A stretch of 64,000 nucleotides of DNA from Methylophilus sp. Leaf416. GTDB lineage: Bacteria; Pseudomonadota; Gammaproteobacteria; Burkholderiales; Methylophilaceae. This document shows, one piece after another, positions 43,780-55,781 of the stretch. The notes under the pieces are model-generated. The model searched no databases. It saw only the letters and a program-made list of their open reading frames with translations, and was not told the DNA's origin. Positions within the stretch are counted from its first letter, which is position 1. Every line of letters starts with the position of its first letter. The DNA lies in NCBI RefSeq assembly GCF_001424665.1, contig NZ_LMQS01000003.1, positions 63,691-127,690 on the forward strand. Reading direction: 5' to 3'. Both the position numbers and the translations under genes were made by a program.

Positions 43780-46700
43780 TAACTGAATTCCTTCAAAAGC
43801 GTTTTTACCAATTCGACCCGGTGATTCAAATTTCCCAGCTGCACTGTAACACGTAATTTATCCGGCCCATTCATGCGGCAGCGTTTGTCACGTTGCAACA
43901 AGCTCACCAGTTTCATAGGATCAAGATCAGCCTTGATATTAAATTGTAACTGGATGGCGGCATCGGATGCATCAATCTTGATGATACCCAACGGTTTGGC
44001 CGCAATACGCAAGCGGTGGCAGGCAATCAGGGCTTCTCCCGGCTCCGGCAGTAACCCGAATCGATCTATCAGCTCTTCTTGCATCACATCCAAGGCTTCG
44101 TCGTCTTCACAATTGGCGAGGCGTTTGTACAGCACCAGGCGCTCATGTACATCCGGGCAATAGTTGCTGGGTAACAAGGCTGGCGTATGCAGGTTGATTT
44201 CTGTCGTCACACCTAATGGTGCATCTAGGTCAGGTTCCTTGCCGGCTTTCAACTGTTTCACCGCATGATTCAGCATATCGGAATACAGGGTAAAACCAAT
44301 CTCCTGCATCTCGCCGCTTTGGCTATCACCTAGCAACTCGCCGGCGCCACGGATTTCGAGGTCATGCATGGCGAGGTGGAAACCGGCGCCCAGGTCTTCC
44401 AGCAACTGGATTGCATCCAGACGCTTTTGTGCTTGGGGAGTGATTGTACGGTGCGGGTCTGTCAGCAAATAGGCATAAGCCTGGTGATGGCTACGCCCCA
44501 CGCGGCCACGTAGCTGGTGTAATTGCGCCAGGCCGAACATATCCGCGCGGTTGATAATCATGGTGTTGGCGGTCGGTACGTCGATACCGGTTTCAACAAT
44601 CGTGGTACACAGCAATAAATTGGTGCGCTGCTGGTAGAAGTCACGCATCACGTGTTCCAGTTCGCGTTCACGCAATTGACCATGACCAATCGCAATCCGC
44701 GCTTCAGGTAAAAACTTCTCCAGTTTTTCCTTCATCACATAAATGGTATCCACTTCGTTATGCAGGAAATACACCTGGCCGCCGCGCTTGAATTCGCGCA
44801 TCACCGCTTCACGGATAATGCCTTCGGAATATTCGGTATGGAAGGTTTTAATCGCCAGCCGTTTTTGCGGCGGGGTAGAAATAACCGAGAATTCTCGCAA
44901 GCCTTCCATTGCCATACTTAAAGTACGCGGAATCGGCGTCGCGGTCAGGGTGAGCACATCCACTTCTGCTCGCAACGCTTTCATCTGTTCTTTCTGGCGC
45001 ACGCCGAAACGGTGCTCTTCATCCAGAATCGCCAGGCCCAGATTCTTGAATTTCACGTCTTTCTGGATCAGTCTGTGGGTACCGATGATGATGTCTATGC
45101 TGCCATTCTCCAGGCCTTTCAACGCTTCAGCCTGCTCTTTGGCGCTGCGGAAACGGGAAATCTCGGCAATCTTGATCGGCCATTCGGCAAAGCGATCAAC
45201 AAAGTTCTGGTAATGCTGTTCGGCCAATAACGTGGTTGGCACCAATACTGACACCTGGCGGCCACCCATCACGGCGACAAAGGCAGCACGCAGCGCAACC
45301 TCGGTTTTACCAAAGCCAACGTCGCCACATACCAGCCTGTCCATCGGGCGACCGGATTGCATGTCTTTAATGACGTTCTCAATCGCTTCCAGCTGATCCG
45401 GCGTTTCTTCAAACGGGAAGCCTTCGCAGAAAGCTTCGTAATCTTGCAGGCTCAGGGTAAAGGCGTGTCCACGGCGCGCGGCACGTTGCGCATACAAATT
45501 CAGCAATTCGGCCGCAGTATCACGGATCTGCTTGAGTGCTTTTTTCTTGGCTTTTTCCCACTGGCCACTACCTAGACGATGGAGCGGTGCGCTTTCAGGC
45601 GGGCCGCCGGAATAGCGTGAAATCAGGAACAGTTGCGATACCGGCACATATAATTTGTCTTCACCGAAATACTCAATCAGCAACAGCTCGGTTTCGCCTT
45701 CGCCAAAATCGATATTGACCAGGCCTTTATAACGCCCTACCCCATGCTGTTCGTGCACGACCGGGTCATCCAGCCGCAGCTCGGAGAGGTCTTTGAGCAT
45801 GCCCTCGGTATTGCGGGCTTTTTCCTGGTTACGGCGTCGTTGCTGGCGCACAGTGCTGGCATAAAGCTCGGCTTCGGTAACGACGGCTAATTGGCCATCG
45901 ATAAAGCCCTGGTGTAAAGGCGATACGCCCAGCATGACCGGAAACTGGCTTTTCTCAAACCCGGCCCAGTCCTCAGCCAGTGAAAAAGTGACGCCGTGTT
46001 CGCTGAACAGCTGTGCAATGGTTTCGCGGCGACCCAGGCTTTCAGCCGCGACTAACACGCGGCCGTCAAACTGGCTGATAAATTCCTGTAGTTTATGCAA
46101 TGGCTGTTCAGCACGACGGTCGACTTCCACCGGCGATAGCGTCGTCACGTTTTGTATCTGCTGATGCACCAGCGCAAATGCATGCGTCTGTTTGAAAAAC
46201 TCATCGGTTTTTTGCAGCAGGGTTTCGGGCCGCAAAATCGGTTTTTCGGCATCGTAAGCCATCAGCCGATAACGGCTGTTAGCATCGGCCCAGAAGGTTT
46301 GTGCGGCTTTATCCAGGTCACCATGCAGGCATAATACGGTTTGCCTGGGCAGGTAATCAAACAGGCTGGCGGTTTGCTCAAAAAACAGTGGCAGATACCA
46401 CTCAACACCCCCACTGGCCGTGCCTTTACTCACATCTTTGTAAATTTTTGCACGTTGCGGGTCGCCCTCAAAATATTCCCGGAACTGGCTGCGGAACAAT
46501 GTAATTCCAGCATCATCCATAGGGAATTCACGGGCCGGCAGCATACGGATTTCGGTGACGGGATACACACTACGCTGTGTATCGATATCAAACGTGCGTA
46601 TGGTTTCGATCTCGTCATCGAACAAATCAATACGGTAAGGCAGTGTACTGCCCATGGGATATAAATCCACCAGGCCGCCACGCACACTGAATTCACCTGG

Positions 46701-47171
46701 GCTCATGACCTGGCTGACATGATGGTAACCCGCCTGCGCACATTGATTGCGCAGAGCGTCTACATCAAGCCTTTGGCCTTTTTTCAGCATAAAGGTATGT
46801 GCCGCCAGGTAAGCCACCGGTGGCAGGCGTAATAAAGCCGTTGCAAGTGGCACAATCACCACATCACTCTGGTTTTGGCTTAACTGGTATAGCGTAGACA
46901 AACGCTCTGAGATCAAATCAGGGTGCGGCGAGAACACATCATAAGGCAGTGTCTCCCAATCCGGCAGCAAATGGGCTTCGATGCCTTTGGCAAAATAGGG
47001 AATCTCATCCATCAAGCGCTGCGCTTCAAACGCATTGGCAGTTAAAATCACCAGCGGTGATTGTGTTGCTTTTAAACCACAGGCCAATTCGGCCAATGCT
47101 TTACTATCTAATCCCTGACTATGGAAAGAAAAACGCTGGGGATGTCCGACGACGGGAAGTGAAACTGCCAT
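43779..47171 (-). CDS. mfd: Transcription-repair coupling factor Mfd
   Basis: 1130 residues, near the E. coli length (1148). It displaces RNA polymerase stalled at lesions and recruits UvrA. The UvrB-like N-terminal module (1-~340), RNA-polymerase interaction domain (~450-520, LDDPVVHEQHGVGRYKGLV), RecG-like motor (Walker A VCGDVGFGKTEVALRAA, DEEH box ILDEEHRFGVRQ, QLRGRVGRS) and C-terminal TRCF domain are all in order. Codon use matches neighbours. It ends one base into the dedA start. Confidence 0.97.
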   Translation of the reverse strand: MAVSLPVVGHPQRFSFHSQGLDSKALAELACGLKATQSPLVILTANAFEAQRLMDEIPYFAKGIEAHLLPDWETLPYDVFSPHPDLISERLSTLYQLSQNQSDVVIVPLATALLRLPPVAYLAAHTFMLKKGQRLDVDALRNQCAQAGYHHVSQVMSPGEFSVRGGLVDLYPMGSTLPYRIDLFDDEIETIRTFDIDTQRSVYPVTEIRMLPAREFPMDDAGITLFRSQFREYFEGDPQRAKIYKDVSKGTASGGVEWYLPLFFEQTASLFDYLPRQTVLCLHGDLDKAAQTFWADANSRYRLMAYDAEKPILRPETLLQKTDEFFKQTHAFALVHQQIQNVTTLSPVEVDRRAEQPLHKLQEFISQFDGRVLVAAESLGRRETIAQLFSEHGVTFSLAEDWAGFEKSQFPVMLGVSPLHQGFIDGQLAVVTEAELYASTVRQQRRRNQEKARNTEGMLKDLSELRLDDPVVHEQHGVGRYKGLVNIDFGEGETELLLIEYFGEDKLYVPVSQLFLISRYSGGPPESAPLHRLGSGQWEKAKKKALKQIRDTAAELLNLYAQRAARRGHAFTLSLQDYEAFCEGFPFEETPDQLEAIENVIKDMQSGRPMDRLVCGDVGFGKTEVALRAAFVAVMGGRQVSVLVPTTLLAEQHYQNFVDRFAEWPIKIAEISRFRSAKEQAEALKGLENGSIDIIIGTHRLIQKDVKFKNLGLAILDEEHRFGVRQKEQMKALRAEVDVLTLTATPIPRTLSMAMEGLREFSVISTPPQKRLAIKTFHTEYSEGIIREAVMREFKRGGQVYFLHNEVDTIYVMKEKLEKFLPEARIAIGHGQLRERELEHVMRDFYQQRTNLLLCTTIVETGIDVPTANTMIINRADMFGLAQLHQLRGRVGRSHHQAYAYLLTDPHRTITPQAQKRLDAIQLLEDLGAGFHLAMHDLEIRGAGELLGDSQSGEMQEIGFTLYSDMLNHAVKQLKAGKEPDLDAPLGVTTEINLHTPALLPSNYCPDVHERLVLYKRLANCEDDEALDVMQEELIDRFGLLPEPGEALIACHRLRIAAKPLGIIKIDASDAAIQLQFNIKADLDPMKLVSLLQRDKRCRMNGPDKLRVTVQLGNLNHRVELVKTLLKEFS

Positions 47172-47298
47172 AAAAGAATAAAATCTTATTGCTCAGGTTA
47201 GGTGAGTAGTTCTTGGCGAATCTGCCGAGTTTGCTATTATAACTGCAAGCGTCCGCTGGCTGTACCGGCATTATAATGAGGCGCTCGAGCGATAACGT

Positions 47299-47320
47299 TG
47301 CCTAGACTATAATCTAGGCA
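47299..47320 (+). promoter_or_regulatory. Palindrome over the rpiA -10 box (candidate operator)
   Basis: TGCCTAGA (47299-47306) and TCTAGGCA (47313-47320) are perfect inverted repeats separated by 6 bp. The -10 box TATAAT (47308-47313) sits in the centre. A protein bound here would block promoter opening, so this looks like a repressor site. No close -35 match is found 17 bp upstream, consistent with a regulated promoter. A second TATAAT occurs at 47272-47277 on the same strand. Confidence 0.6.
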
Positions 47321-47343
47321 CATTTCCGGCACGGAGAAACCAT

Positions 47344-48018
47344 ATGAACGATAAACAGGCCGTCGCGCTGGAAGCAGCCAGCTACGTCAAGAACGATATG
47401 ATTGTGGGGTTGGGCACAGGTTCCACAGCCAATTACTTTATTGAGGCACTGGCTGCCCGCCAGCAAGAGGAAAACCTGCGCATCACCACAGTTGCCAGCT
47501 CCAATATCAGCATGATCAAGGCACAATCGGTTGGATTAACGGTGTTGAGTTTGGCGCAGTTAAGCCAGGTTGACTTGTATGTCGATGGTGCCGACGAAAT
47601 CACCGCCGATAACAGCCTGCTCAAGGGTCGTGGTTATGACCTGGTCATGGAAAAACTGCTGGCAAAGGCAGCAAAAGAATTTATTGTCGTGGCCGACAAA
47701 AGCAAACTGGTCAGCCGTATCGGCGAAAACTTCCCTATCCCGATTGAAGTAATCCCGTTTGCCTGGCAAGCAGCCAAACGCAGCATTGAAGCGATTGGCG
47801 GCACTGGCGATTTACGCCCTAACGCGGCCAAAGATGGCCTCTGTATCACCAGTCATGGCAGCCTGGTGCTGGATATGCGCTTTGATGCCAATATCGATAG
47901 CCATCAGTTGAATGCTTTGCTCAACAATATCCCCGGTGTGGTTGAGCACGGTATTTTCGCCAAGCTGGCAAGCAAAATACTGATTGCCGACCAGGGCAAG
48001 GTCGAAACGCGGTCTTAA
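47344..48018 (+). CDS. rpiA: Ribose-5-phosphate isomerase A
   Basis: 224 residues. It interconverts ribose 5-phosphate and ribulose 5-phosphate (pentose phosphate pathway; in methylotrophs also the ribulose monophosphate cycle). Signatures: MIVGLGTGSTANYFIEAL (phosphate loop), DLYVDGADEIT (catalytic Asp region) and KGRGYDLVMEKLLA (catalytic Glu/Lys region). A GGAGA ribosome site lies before the ATG. It is preceded by the palindromic promoter at 47299-47320 and followed after 21 bp by mltF. Confidence 0.96.
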   Translation: MNDKQAVALEAASYVKNDMIVGLGTGSTANYFIEALAARQQEENLRITTVASSNISMIKAQSVGLTVLSLAQLSQVDLYVDGADEITADNSLLKGRGYDLVMEKLLAKAAKEFIVVADKSKLVSRIGENFPIPIEVIPFAWQAAKRSIEAIGGTGDLRPNAAKDGLCITSHGSLVLDMRFDANIDSHQLNALLNNIPGVVEHGIFAKLASKILIADQGKVETRS

Positions 48019-48039
48019 TCGCTTTTTTCGCGCTATCGC

Positions 48040-49509
48040 ATGCGTTCTCTACCCTGTATTTCCGCACGTCACGCATGGCAATGGGCTTTTGTTGCCTGTT
48101 TATGCGGGGTGCTATTCGCCTGCAACGACGCCAACTCGCCCAAGCAACGCACGTTAGAAAAACCCAAGCCAGACCCCTACACCATCCGCTTCGTCACCAT
48201 CAACAGCCCTGATACCTATTTCATTGATAGCCAGAATAATTATGCCGGGCTGGAATATGACCTGGCCAAACGTTTTGTTGACTTCCTCGGATCGCCTTAC
48301 AAGCTTGAATTTATTGTCGTGGAGAGCTTTGATAAGGTTTTCCCTACCCTGATGCGCGGCGAGGCCGATATTGCTGCGGCAGATATCAGCATTACCGCTT
48401 CGCGCAAACGCCAGTTCCTGTTTGGGCCTGCCTTTAACCAGGTGCAGTCTATGGTGGTTTACAACCGTGACCACAACAGTGAACCAGTCAAGCCAGATGC
48501 GCTATTCAATAAAAGAATTGTATTGCCGAAAAGCACCAGCTTTGTTGAACGCATGCGCGAACTACAGTCTCAGCATCCGCAACTGACCTGGCGCGAAACT
48601 GAAAAGCTCAGTTCAGAACAATTGATAGAAGCCGTGGCTCGCAATGAAATTGATTTCACGGTAGCCGATAATCATCTTCTCGCCATCATGCAATATCTTT
48701 ATCCGCAACTGGATGCCGGGCTGATGCTGGGCCCGGTGGATAAAATTGCCTGGGCGCTGAATAAATTTTCTGGCGAAGAAAAACTGAAACAGGTACAGGC
48801 CTTTTTCAAGAAGATAGAGAAAGACGGCACCTTGCGTAACCTGCTTGATCGTTACTATGGCCATACCAAACGCCTTAAACAGGTGGATGTAGCGACTTTT
48901 TTAAGTAAATCCAATACTTTGCTACCCAGATATGTGCGACTGTTTAAAAGCGCCCAGGAAATCACCGACATAGACTGGCGATTGCTGGCAGCACTGAGTT
49001 ACCAGGAGTCACACTGGGACAATTACAGCACATCACCGACCAATGTGCGCGGCTTGATGATGCTGACCGAGCAAACCTCTAACATGATGAATGTGACTAA
49101 CCGGCTGGACCCCCAGCAAAGCATTATGGCAGGAGCTAAATTTATGCTATGGCTGAAAGACAGGCTGCCATCACGCATTCCCGAACCCGACCGCACCTTT
49201 ATGACACTGGCAGCTTATAACAATGGCGTCGGCCATCTGGAAGATGCGCGCATTATTGCGCAACGGCTGGGGTTGAATCCGGACAGCTGGGCGGATGTCA
49301 AACGCGGCTATCAACTCCTGAATGATCCTGCGCATTACGTGAATGCCAAACATGGCTACTGCAGCTGTGGCGCGCCGGTGATTTACACTGAACTAGTGCG
49401 CAGCTATTACCAGATCATGCAGAAATACTATCCCGTCTATGAACCTAACCTGGATCCATACCGGATTGCCGATACAAAAATGCCCTGGCTGATAGCCAAG
49501 GCAGATTAG
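48040..49509 (+). CDS. mltF: Membrane-bound lytic transglycosylase F (MltF)
   Basis: 489 residues. A lipobox (LCGVLFAC, Cys28) suggests outer-membrane lipoprotein anchoring. A SBP_bac_3-like regulatory domain (~45-270: YTIRFVTINSPDTYFIDS, NYAGLEYDLAKRFVDFLG) is followed by an SLT catalytic domain (~295-430) with the catalytic Glu in AALSYQESHWDNYSTSPTNVRG. The TLAAYNNGVGHL motif is typical of this class. It cleaves peptidoglycan between MurNAc and GlcNAc with anhydro-sugar formation. It lies 21 bp after rpiA, probably in the same transcript. Confidence 0.94.
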   Translation: MRSLPCISARHAWQWAFVACLCGVLFACNDANSPKQRTLEKPKPDPYTIRFVTINSPDTYFIDSQNNYAGLEYDLAKRFVDFLGSPYKLEFIVVESFDKVFPTLMRGEADIAAADISITASRKRQFLFGPAFNQVQSMVVYNRDHNSEPVKPDALFNKRIVLPKSTSFVERMRELQSQHPQLTWRETEKLSSEQLIEAVARNEIDFTVADNHLLAIMQYLYPQLDAGLMLGPVDKIAWALNKFSGEEKLKQVQAFFKKIEKDGTLRNLLDRYYGHTKRLKQVDVATFLSKSNTLLPRYVRLFKSAQEITDIDWRLLAALSYQESHWDNYSTSPTNVRGLMMLTEQTSNMMNVTNRLDPQQSIMAGAKFMLWLKDRLPSRIPEPDRTFMTLAAYNNGVGHLEDARIIAQRLGLNPDSWADVKRGYQLLNDPAHYVNAKHGYCSCGAPVIYTELVRSYYQIMQKYYPVYEPNLDPYRIADTKMPWLIAKAD

Positions 49510-49534
49510 TTTAAAAAGCGCCTGTGTATAAATA

Positions 49535-50809
<1,275 letters not shown>

Positions 50810-52135
50810 TTATTTTTTCGCTTTGCTGTTCAAGTATTGCTGGTCAAGTTCTTGTAAGTGGTTGAGCTTTTCGCTTATTTTACCTTCCAATCCACGTGGT
50901 GTGGGTTCGTAAAATGTCTGCGCTGGCAAATCGTCGGGAAAGTATTGCTCGCCAGCGGCATAGGCATTCGGTTCATTGTGCGCATAGCGATATTCTTTGC
51001 CGTAATCCAGCGATTTCATCAGTTTGGTGGGTGCGTTACGCAAATGTAATGGCACGGCCCGCGACTTATCTTGCGAGACAAACGCTTTGGCCTGGTTATA
51101 CGCCATATAGGCAGCATTACTTTTCGCTGCCACAGCAAGGTAAATCACTGCATTGCTGAGTGCTAACTCGCCTTCCGGCGAACCAAGGCGCTCATAAATC
51201 TGGATGGCTTCCAGCGCCATCGTTTGTGCTTTAGGATCAGCCAGGCCGATATCCTCCACCGCCATGCGAACGATACGTCGTGCGAGGTATAAAGGGTCTG
51301 CGCCACCATCGAGCATGCGTACAAACCAGTACAGTGCTGCATCAGGGTTGGAACCGCGTACTGATTTATGCAAAGCGGAAATCTGGTCGTAAAACGCTTC
51401 GCCGCCTTTGTCAAACCGGCGCAATTTGCTGGCCATACTGGACTGCAAAAATGCCTCGTCAATGGTATCTATATTGGCAGTGAGGGCGCCGTTGAACAGC
51501 CCTTCAGAAAAGTTAAGCAAGCGCCTGGCGTCGCCATCGGCGTAATCTAATACCTGTTCTTTGACCTTATTATTAAGGGTAACCTTTGGCGCCATTTTGA
51601 GGCGTGCACGTTCAAGTAATTCAGCCAGCTCATCTTCAGTCAACGCGGACAGCACAAACACCTGTGAACGGCTTAGCAACGCGCTATTTACTTCAAATGA
51701 AGGGTTTTCGGTTGTTGCGCCGATAAAAGTGATGAGTCCGCTTTCAACAAATGGCAGAAACGCATCCTGCTGGCCTTTGTTAAAGCGGTGCACCTCATCC
51801 ACAAACAGAATGGTATTGCGGCCGCTTTGCTGCAATGTCAGCTCGGCACGCTCTACCGCTTCACGTATATCCTTGATACCGGACAATACCGCAGATAAAG
51901 GTACGAATTCCGCATCGGCAGTCTGTGCAATCAAACGCGCCAGGGTAGTTTTGCCGACACCCGGCGGCCCCCACAAAATCATGGAGGGCAATTTGCCGGA
52001 TTCAAACGCGCGACGCAGCGGTTTACCTTCACCCAGCAAATGCGTTTGCCCGACCACTTCGTTCAGTGTTTTGGGGCGCAGTTGCTCGGCTAGCGGTACT
52101 GAAGAAGGCGTTGCGGGCTCAAACAGGGAAGACAT
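50810..52135 (-). CDS. rarA: Replication-associated recombination protein RarA (MgsA)
   Basis: 441 residues, AAA+ clamp-loader-like ATPase that acts at stalled replication forks. Walker A is WGPPGVGKTTLARL, Walker B ILFVDEVHRFNKGQQDAFLP, sensor GATTENPSFEVN. The C-terminal tetramerisation region contains SVRGSNPDAALYWFVRMLDG and DIGLADP. It lies between lolA (23 bp upstream) and serS (no gap), the conserved proteobacterial order. Confidence 0.97.
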   Translation of the reverse strand: MSSLFEPATPSSVPLAEQLRPKTLNEVVGQTHLLGEGKPLRRAFESGKLPSMILWGPPGVGKTTLARLIAQTADAEFVPLSAVLSGIKDIREAVERAELTLQQSGRNTILFVDEVHRFNKGQQDAFLPFVESGLITFIGATTENPSFEVNSALLSRSQVFVLSALTEDELAELLERARLKMAPKVTLNNKVKEQVLDYADGDARRLLNFSEGLFNGALTANIDTIDEAFLQSSMASKLRRFDKGGEAFYDQISALHKSVRGSNPDAALYWFVRMLDGGADPLYLARRIVRMAVEDIGLADPKAQTMALEAIQIYERLGSPEGELALSNAVIYLAVAAKSNAAYMAYNQAKAFVSQDKSRAVPLHLRNAPTKLMKSLDYGKEYRYAHNEPNAYAAGEQYFPDDLPAQTFYEPTPRGLEGKISEKLNHLQELDQQYLNSKAKK

Positions 52136-52158
52136 ATTACGTATGCGGTGGTGAAGAT

Positions 52159-52836
52159 TTACTCACCCACCACATCCACCCCTTTTGGCACGGTAAACAG
52201 GAACTGTGAAGTGTTTAATGACGGATTGACTTCAACATTTGAAAACACAATATGCGTACTCTGGCTAAAGGCATCCACCAGCCGCATTTCTGCGAGCTTG
52301 CCATGGTCAAACGAGATAATCACCACCTGGAAACCACTGTCTTTTTGTTTTGGCTTGGCTTGCACGCGTTGCAAGCCTTCATAATCCACTAGCCGCGTCA
52401 GACGGAAACTTTCCTCCACATTTGGTCCACCGGCCAATAAGGCAGCCGGGCTGGTGCCTAACACTTTATCCAGGGTACGAACGCTGACCTGCTGCAAATC
52501 GACATCAAATAAAAATACCTGGTGGCCGTCGCTGATGATTTGCTGCTCAAAAGGCTTTTGATAATCCCAGCGGAATTTGTTAGGCCGTTGCAGCAGCATA
52601 TTACCGTTCACTTCCTGCAGCTTGCGACCCTTCTGGTCGAATACAGTTTGTGTGAATTTGGCACGCATCGATTGCGTAGATTGGTAAAACTGCTTTAAAT
52701 CATCTACACCATCGGCGTACGCTGTCAATGGCGGAATCATACTTATCACCAATAGAGCAGCGCCGAATAGCGCACGTATCCGTGAAAAAACTGCACCGCC
52801 TGACTTTTGGTTATTAAAAACATTACTCATGGTCAC
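52159..52836 (-). CDS. lolA: Outer-membrane lipoprotein carrier protein LolA
   Basis: 225 residues. A long, positively started signal segment (residues ~15-42, ending LTAYA) is followed by the LolA fold: [45 protein letters not shown] and [15 protein letters not shown]. It escorts lipoproteins from LolCDE to LolB through the periplasm. It overlaps the ftsK end by 14 bp. A second ATG two codons on (52830) is an alternative start. Confidence 0.95.
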   Translation of the reverse strand: MTMSNVFNNQKSGGAVFSRIRALFGAALLVISMIPPLTAYADGVDDLKQFYQSTQSMRAKFTQTVFDQKGRKLQEVNGNMLLQRPNKFRWDYQKPFEQQIISDGHQVFLFDVDLQQVSVRTLDKVLGTSPAALLAGGPNVEESFRLTRLVDYEGLQRVQAKPKQKDSGFQVVIISFDHGKLAEMRLVDAFSQSTHIVFSNVEVNPSLNTSQFLFTVPKGVDVVGE

Positions 52837-55162
52837 CTCCAGCTTTTACCAATACTTCACGGTTACCATTACTTTGCATCGCGGATACCAAACCTGCACG
52901 CTCCATATCTTCAATTAATCTTGCCGCCCTGTTATAGCCTATGCGCAACTGGCGTTGCACAGAGGAAATAGACGCGCGGCGGGTTTTCAGCACAATCGCA
53001 ACCGCTTCATCATACAGTGGATCTTTTTCGCCACCGGCATCCTCGCCACCACCCAGCACGCCATCGATGTCGCCACCTTCGGTCTCATTGGTCAGAATGC
53101 CTTCAATGTAATTAGGTTCACCCTGCGCCTTGAGGAAGTTAACCACATTATGCACTTCTCCATCGCTGACGAAGGCTCCATGGATACGCTGCGGATAACC
53201 GCTACCTGGTGGCAGGTAGAGCATATCGCCTTGACCCAAAAGCGTTTCAGCACCCATCTGGTCAAGAATCGTGCGTGAGTCAATTTTGCTCGAAACCTGG
53301 AAAGCCACCCGGGTCGGCACGTTGGCTTTAATCAAACCGGTAATCACATCTACTGAAGGGCGTTGCGTTGCCAATACAAGATGGATACCGGATGCACGCG
53401 CTTTTTGTGCCAGGCGGGCAATGAGCTCTTCTACTTTTTTGCCGACGACCATCATCAGGTCGGCCAGCTCATCGATCACGACAACAATCAATGGCATTTC
53501 GTCCAACGGCTCCGGCTCATCCGGTGTCAGGCTGAACGGGTGCGGAATCGAAGTGCCTTGCTTTTTGGCTTCCTGGATTTTCTGGTTATAACCGGCCAGG
53601 TTACGTACGCCTAAAGTAGACATCAGTTTGTAACGGCGTTCCATCTCGGCTACGCACCAGTTCAATGCATTAGCGGCCTGGCGCATATCCGTCACTACTG
53701 GCGCCAGTAAATGCGGAATGCCCTCATACACGGATAACTCCAGCATTTTTGGGTCAATCAGGATCATGCGCACACGATTGGACTCTGATTTGTAGAGCAG
53801 GCTCAGGATCAGCGCATTAATCGCAACCGATTTACCGGAACCGGTCGTACCCGCGACCAGCACATGCGGCATTTTTGCCAGGTCGGCCACAATCGGCTTA
53901 CCGGCAATATCTTTACCCATGGCAATCGCGATAGGTGAATTCATATCGGCATACGCCTGGCTGCCCATGATTTCAGACAGGGAAACAATCTGGCGTTTGG
54001 GGTTAGGAATTTCCAGACCCATATAACTTTTGCCGGGAATGGTTTCGACTACCCGCACGCTGATAACAGACAATGCACGCGCCAGGTCTTTGGACAAATT
54101 GGTGATCTGGCTACCTTTTACGCCAGGTGCAGGGTCCAGCTCATAGCGCGTAATCACGGGGCCAGGCTGGGCGAGCACGACTTTGACTTCGATACCGAAA
54201 TCCATCAGCTTGCGTTCGATCAGGCGTGAGGTAAAATCCAGGGTTTCTGCCGATTGTAATTCCACAGATTGATTAGGTGCATCCAGCAGATGCAGTGCTG
54301 GCAAGCCTTCCTGCTCAATGGCTTCAAACAAAACGGTTTGTTTTTCTTTAATCACACGTTCACTGGGCACTACCAGTACTTCAGGCACGGCAATTTCTAC
54401 AGGTTTACGGTCTTCAACGCGCTTGCGTTCAGACTCGACAAATTCTTCACGCGCCTGCAAAGCCTGGCGCCCGACTTTGCGGTCCTGCCAATCCTGAAAC
54501 TTCAGTGTGCTCCATTGGTGAAATTGAATCACCCATTCACCCAGACGCTCGCTCATTGTGATCAGGGACCAGCCTGTGAACAGGCTGAAAGCCGTTGCAA
54601 ACAGTACCAGCAGTAGCATGGTAGAGCCTGCAAAGCCAAACATATTGCGCAACAGATGATCTATGCCGCTGCCAATGACGCCACCCTGTTTTAAAGGGAA
54701 GTCAGCAGGAAAGCTGACCAGGTGGCCGGATTCAAGCGCGGCAGAAGCCAATATCAACAACGCAAAACCGACGCCATTTAACCACCAGTCCTGTCTTTCA
54801 ATGGCATCCAGATGCAGTCTCTCATACATCAACCACACCACATAAAAGGCCAGCACCACAAACCACCATGAAGAGAAACCAAATAAAGAGAGCAGCACAT
54901 CGGCAATCCAGGCGCCGACTGTGCCACCGGCATTATGAATAATGTCATTCTCGCCGATCGCATGAGTCCACCCCGGGTCTTCATGCGAGTATGATGCAAG
55001 GATCACTGCCAGAAATACGCCAAGCGCAGCCAATGCAATCCAGCTGACTTCGCGCAGCAATTTGGCGTCGCGCAGCTGTTTTTCTGTCGACACTTTTTCC
55101 AAACGTGCATTGGATACATTTTTTTTATTAAAAAACAATGCGTTATCTCTTTCTTTACGCAA
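52823..55162 (-). CDS. ftsK: DNA translocase FtsK
   Basis: 779 residues, shorter than E. coli FtsK (1329) because the linker is short. Four to five membrane helices lie within ~40-200, then a short charged linker, then the translocase motor (Walker [17 protein letters not shown], Walker [17 protein letters not shown]) and a C-terminal gamma winged-helix domain ([22 protein letters not shown]) that reads KOPS. It pumps DNA at the septum and activates XerCD at dif. No ATG is available near the N-terminus: the longest frame starts with TTG at 55162 without a good ribosome site, and a GTG at 55093 is an alternative. Confidence 0.95.
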   Translation of the reverse strand: MRKERDNALFFNKKNVSNARLEKVSTEKQLRDAKLLREVSWIALAALGVFLAVILASYSHEDPGWTHAIGENDIIHNAGGTVGAWIADVLLSLFGFSSWWFVVLAFYVVWLMYERLHLDAIERQDWWLNGVGFALLILASAALESGHLVSFPADFPLKQGGVIGSGIDHLLRNMFGFAGSTMLLLVLFATAFSLFTGWSLITMSERLGEWVIQFHQWSTLKFQDWQDRKVGRQALQAREEFVESERKRVEDRKPVEIAVPEVLVVPSERVIKEKQTVLFEAIEQEGLPALHLLDAPNQSVELQSAETLDFTSRLIERKLMDFGIEVKVVLAQPGPVITRYELDPAPGVKGSQITNLSKDLARALSVISVRVVETIPGKSYMGLEIPNPKRQIVSLSEIMGSQAYADMNSPIAIAMGKDIAGKPIVADLAKMPHVLVAGTTGSGKSVAINALILSLLYKSESNRVRMILIDPKMLELSVYEGIPHLLAPVVTDMRQAANALNWCVAEMERRYKLMSTLGVRNLAGYNQKIQEAKKQGTSIPHPFSLTPDEPEPLDEMPLIVVVIDELADLMMVVGKKVEELIARLAQKARASGIHLVLATQRPSVDVITGLIKANVPTRVAFQVSSKIDSRTILDQMGAETLLGQGDMLYLPPGSGYPQRIHGAFVSDGEVHNVVNFLKAQGEPNYIEGILTNETEGGDIDGVLGGGEDAGGEKDPLYDEAVAIVLKTRRASISSVQRQLRIGYNRAARLIEDMERAGLVSAMQSNGNREVLVKAGGDHE

Positions 55163-55192
55163 GTGAACTTAAATGATTATAACAAAATCAAA

Positions 55193-55221
55193 TTGCACAC
55201 AGGCACTCTAGCTTTTAAAAT
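55193..55221 (+). promoter_or_regulatory. Sigma-70-type promoter of dps
   Basis: TTGCAC (55193-55198) and TAAAAT (55216-55221) are exactly 17 bp apart. It lies 26 bp before the dps ATG, with an AAGGAG Shine-Dalgarno (55237-55242) in between, so the leader is short. The gene can therefore be read by the vegetative sigma factor; no clear OxyR or Fur site is evident. Confidence 0.7.
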
Positions 55222-55247
55222 ACATTCAACGACAACAAGGAGACATC

Positions 55248-55712
55248 ATGGATATTGGTATTAATAATAAAGACCGCCACGAAATTGCAGAGGGCGTATC
55301 AAAACTGTTGGCAGATACATACACTTTGTACCTGAAAACCCACTACTTCCATTGGAATGTCACCGGGCCAATGTTCAATACATTGCACCTGATGTTTGAA
55401 ACACAATATACAGAACTGGCACTGGCGGTTGATGCAATTGCCGAACGTATTCGTTCGCTGGGTGTACATGCGCCAGGTACTTACGCACAGTTCTCCAAAT
55501 TGACCTCTATCGAGGAAACTGTGGATGTGCCAAAAGCACAGGACATGATCAGCGAACTGGTCGCCGGTCACGAAGCTGTCTGTCGTACTGCACGTAGTGT
55601 ATTCCCAGCCGCAGAAAAAGCCGCTGATGAAGCGACTGCCGATTTGCTGACACAGCGTTTACAGGTGCATGAAAAAACAGCATGGATGTTACGTAGCTTG
55701 TTAGAGAAATAA
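55248..55712 (+). CDS. dps: Dps-family DNA-binding ferritin-like protein
   Basis: 154 residues, a full-length Dps. The inter-subunit ferroxidase centre is visible in [21 protein letters not shown] (as HYFHWNVTG...) and the [23 protein letters not shown] segment (Glu/Asp ligands). It stores iron, detoxifies peroxide and protects DNA in stress and stationary phase. Lacking a long Lys-rich N-terminal tail, DNA binding may be weak. It has its own promoter and AAGGAG site. Remarkably, two further copies of its last ~13 codons follow in the 3' region (55783-55824, 55876-55914). Confidence 0.95.
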   Translation: MDIGINNKDRHEIAEGVSKLLADTYTLYLKTHYFHWNVTGPMFNTLHLMFETQYTELALAVDAIAERIRSLGVHAPGTYAQFSKLTSIEETVDVPKAQDMISELVAGHEAVCRTARSVFPAAEKAADEATADLLTQRLQVHEKTAWMLRSLLEK

Positions 55713-55781
55713 GCTACGTATGCGGTTTTTCGGCGAAGGCTAACTCGGCGAAGCCGATGTTAAGTAAAACGGCCGTAGCCA

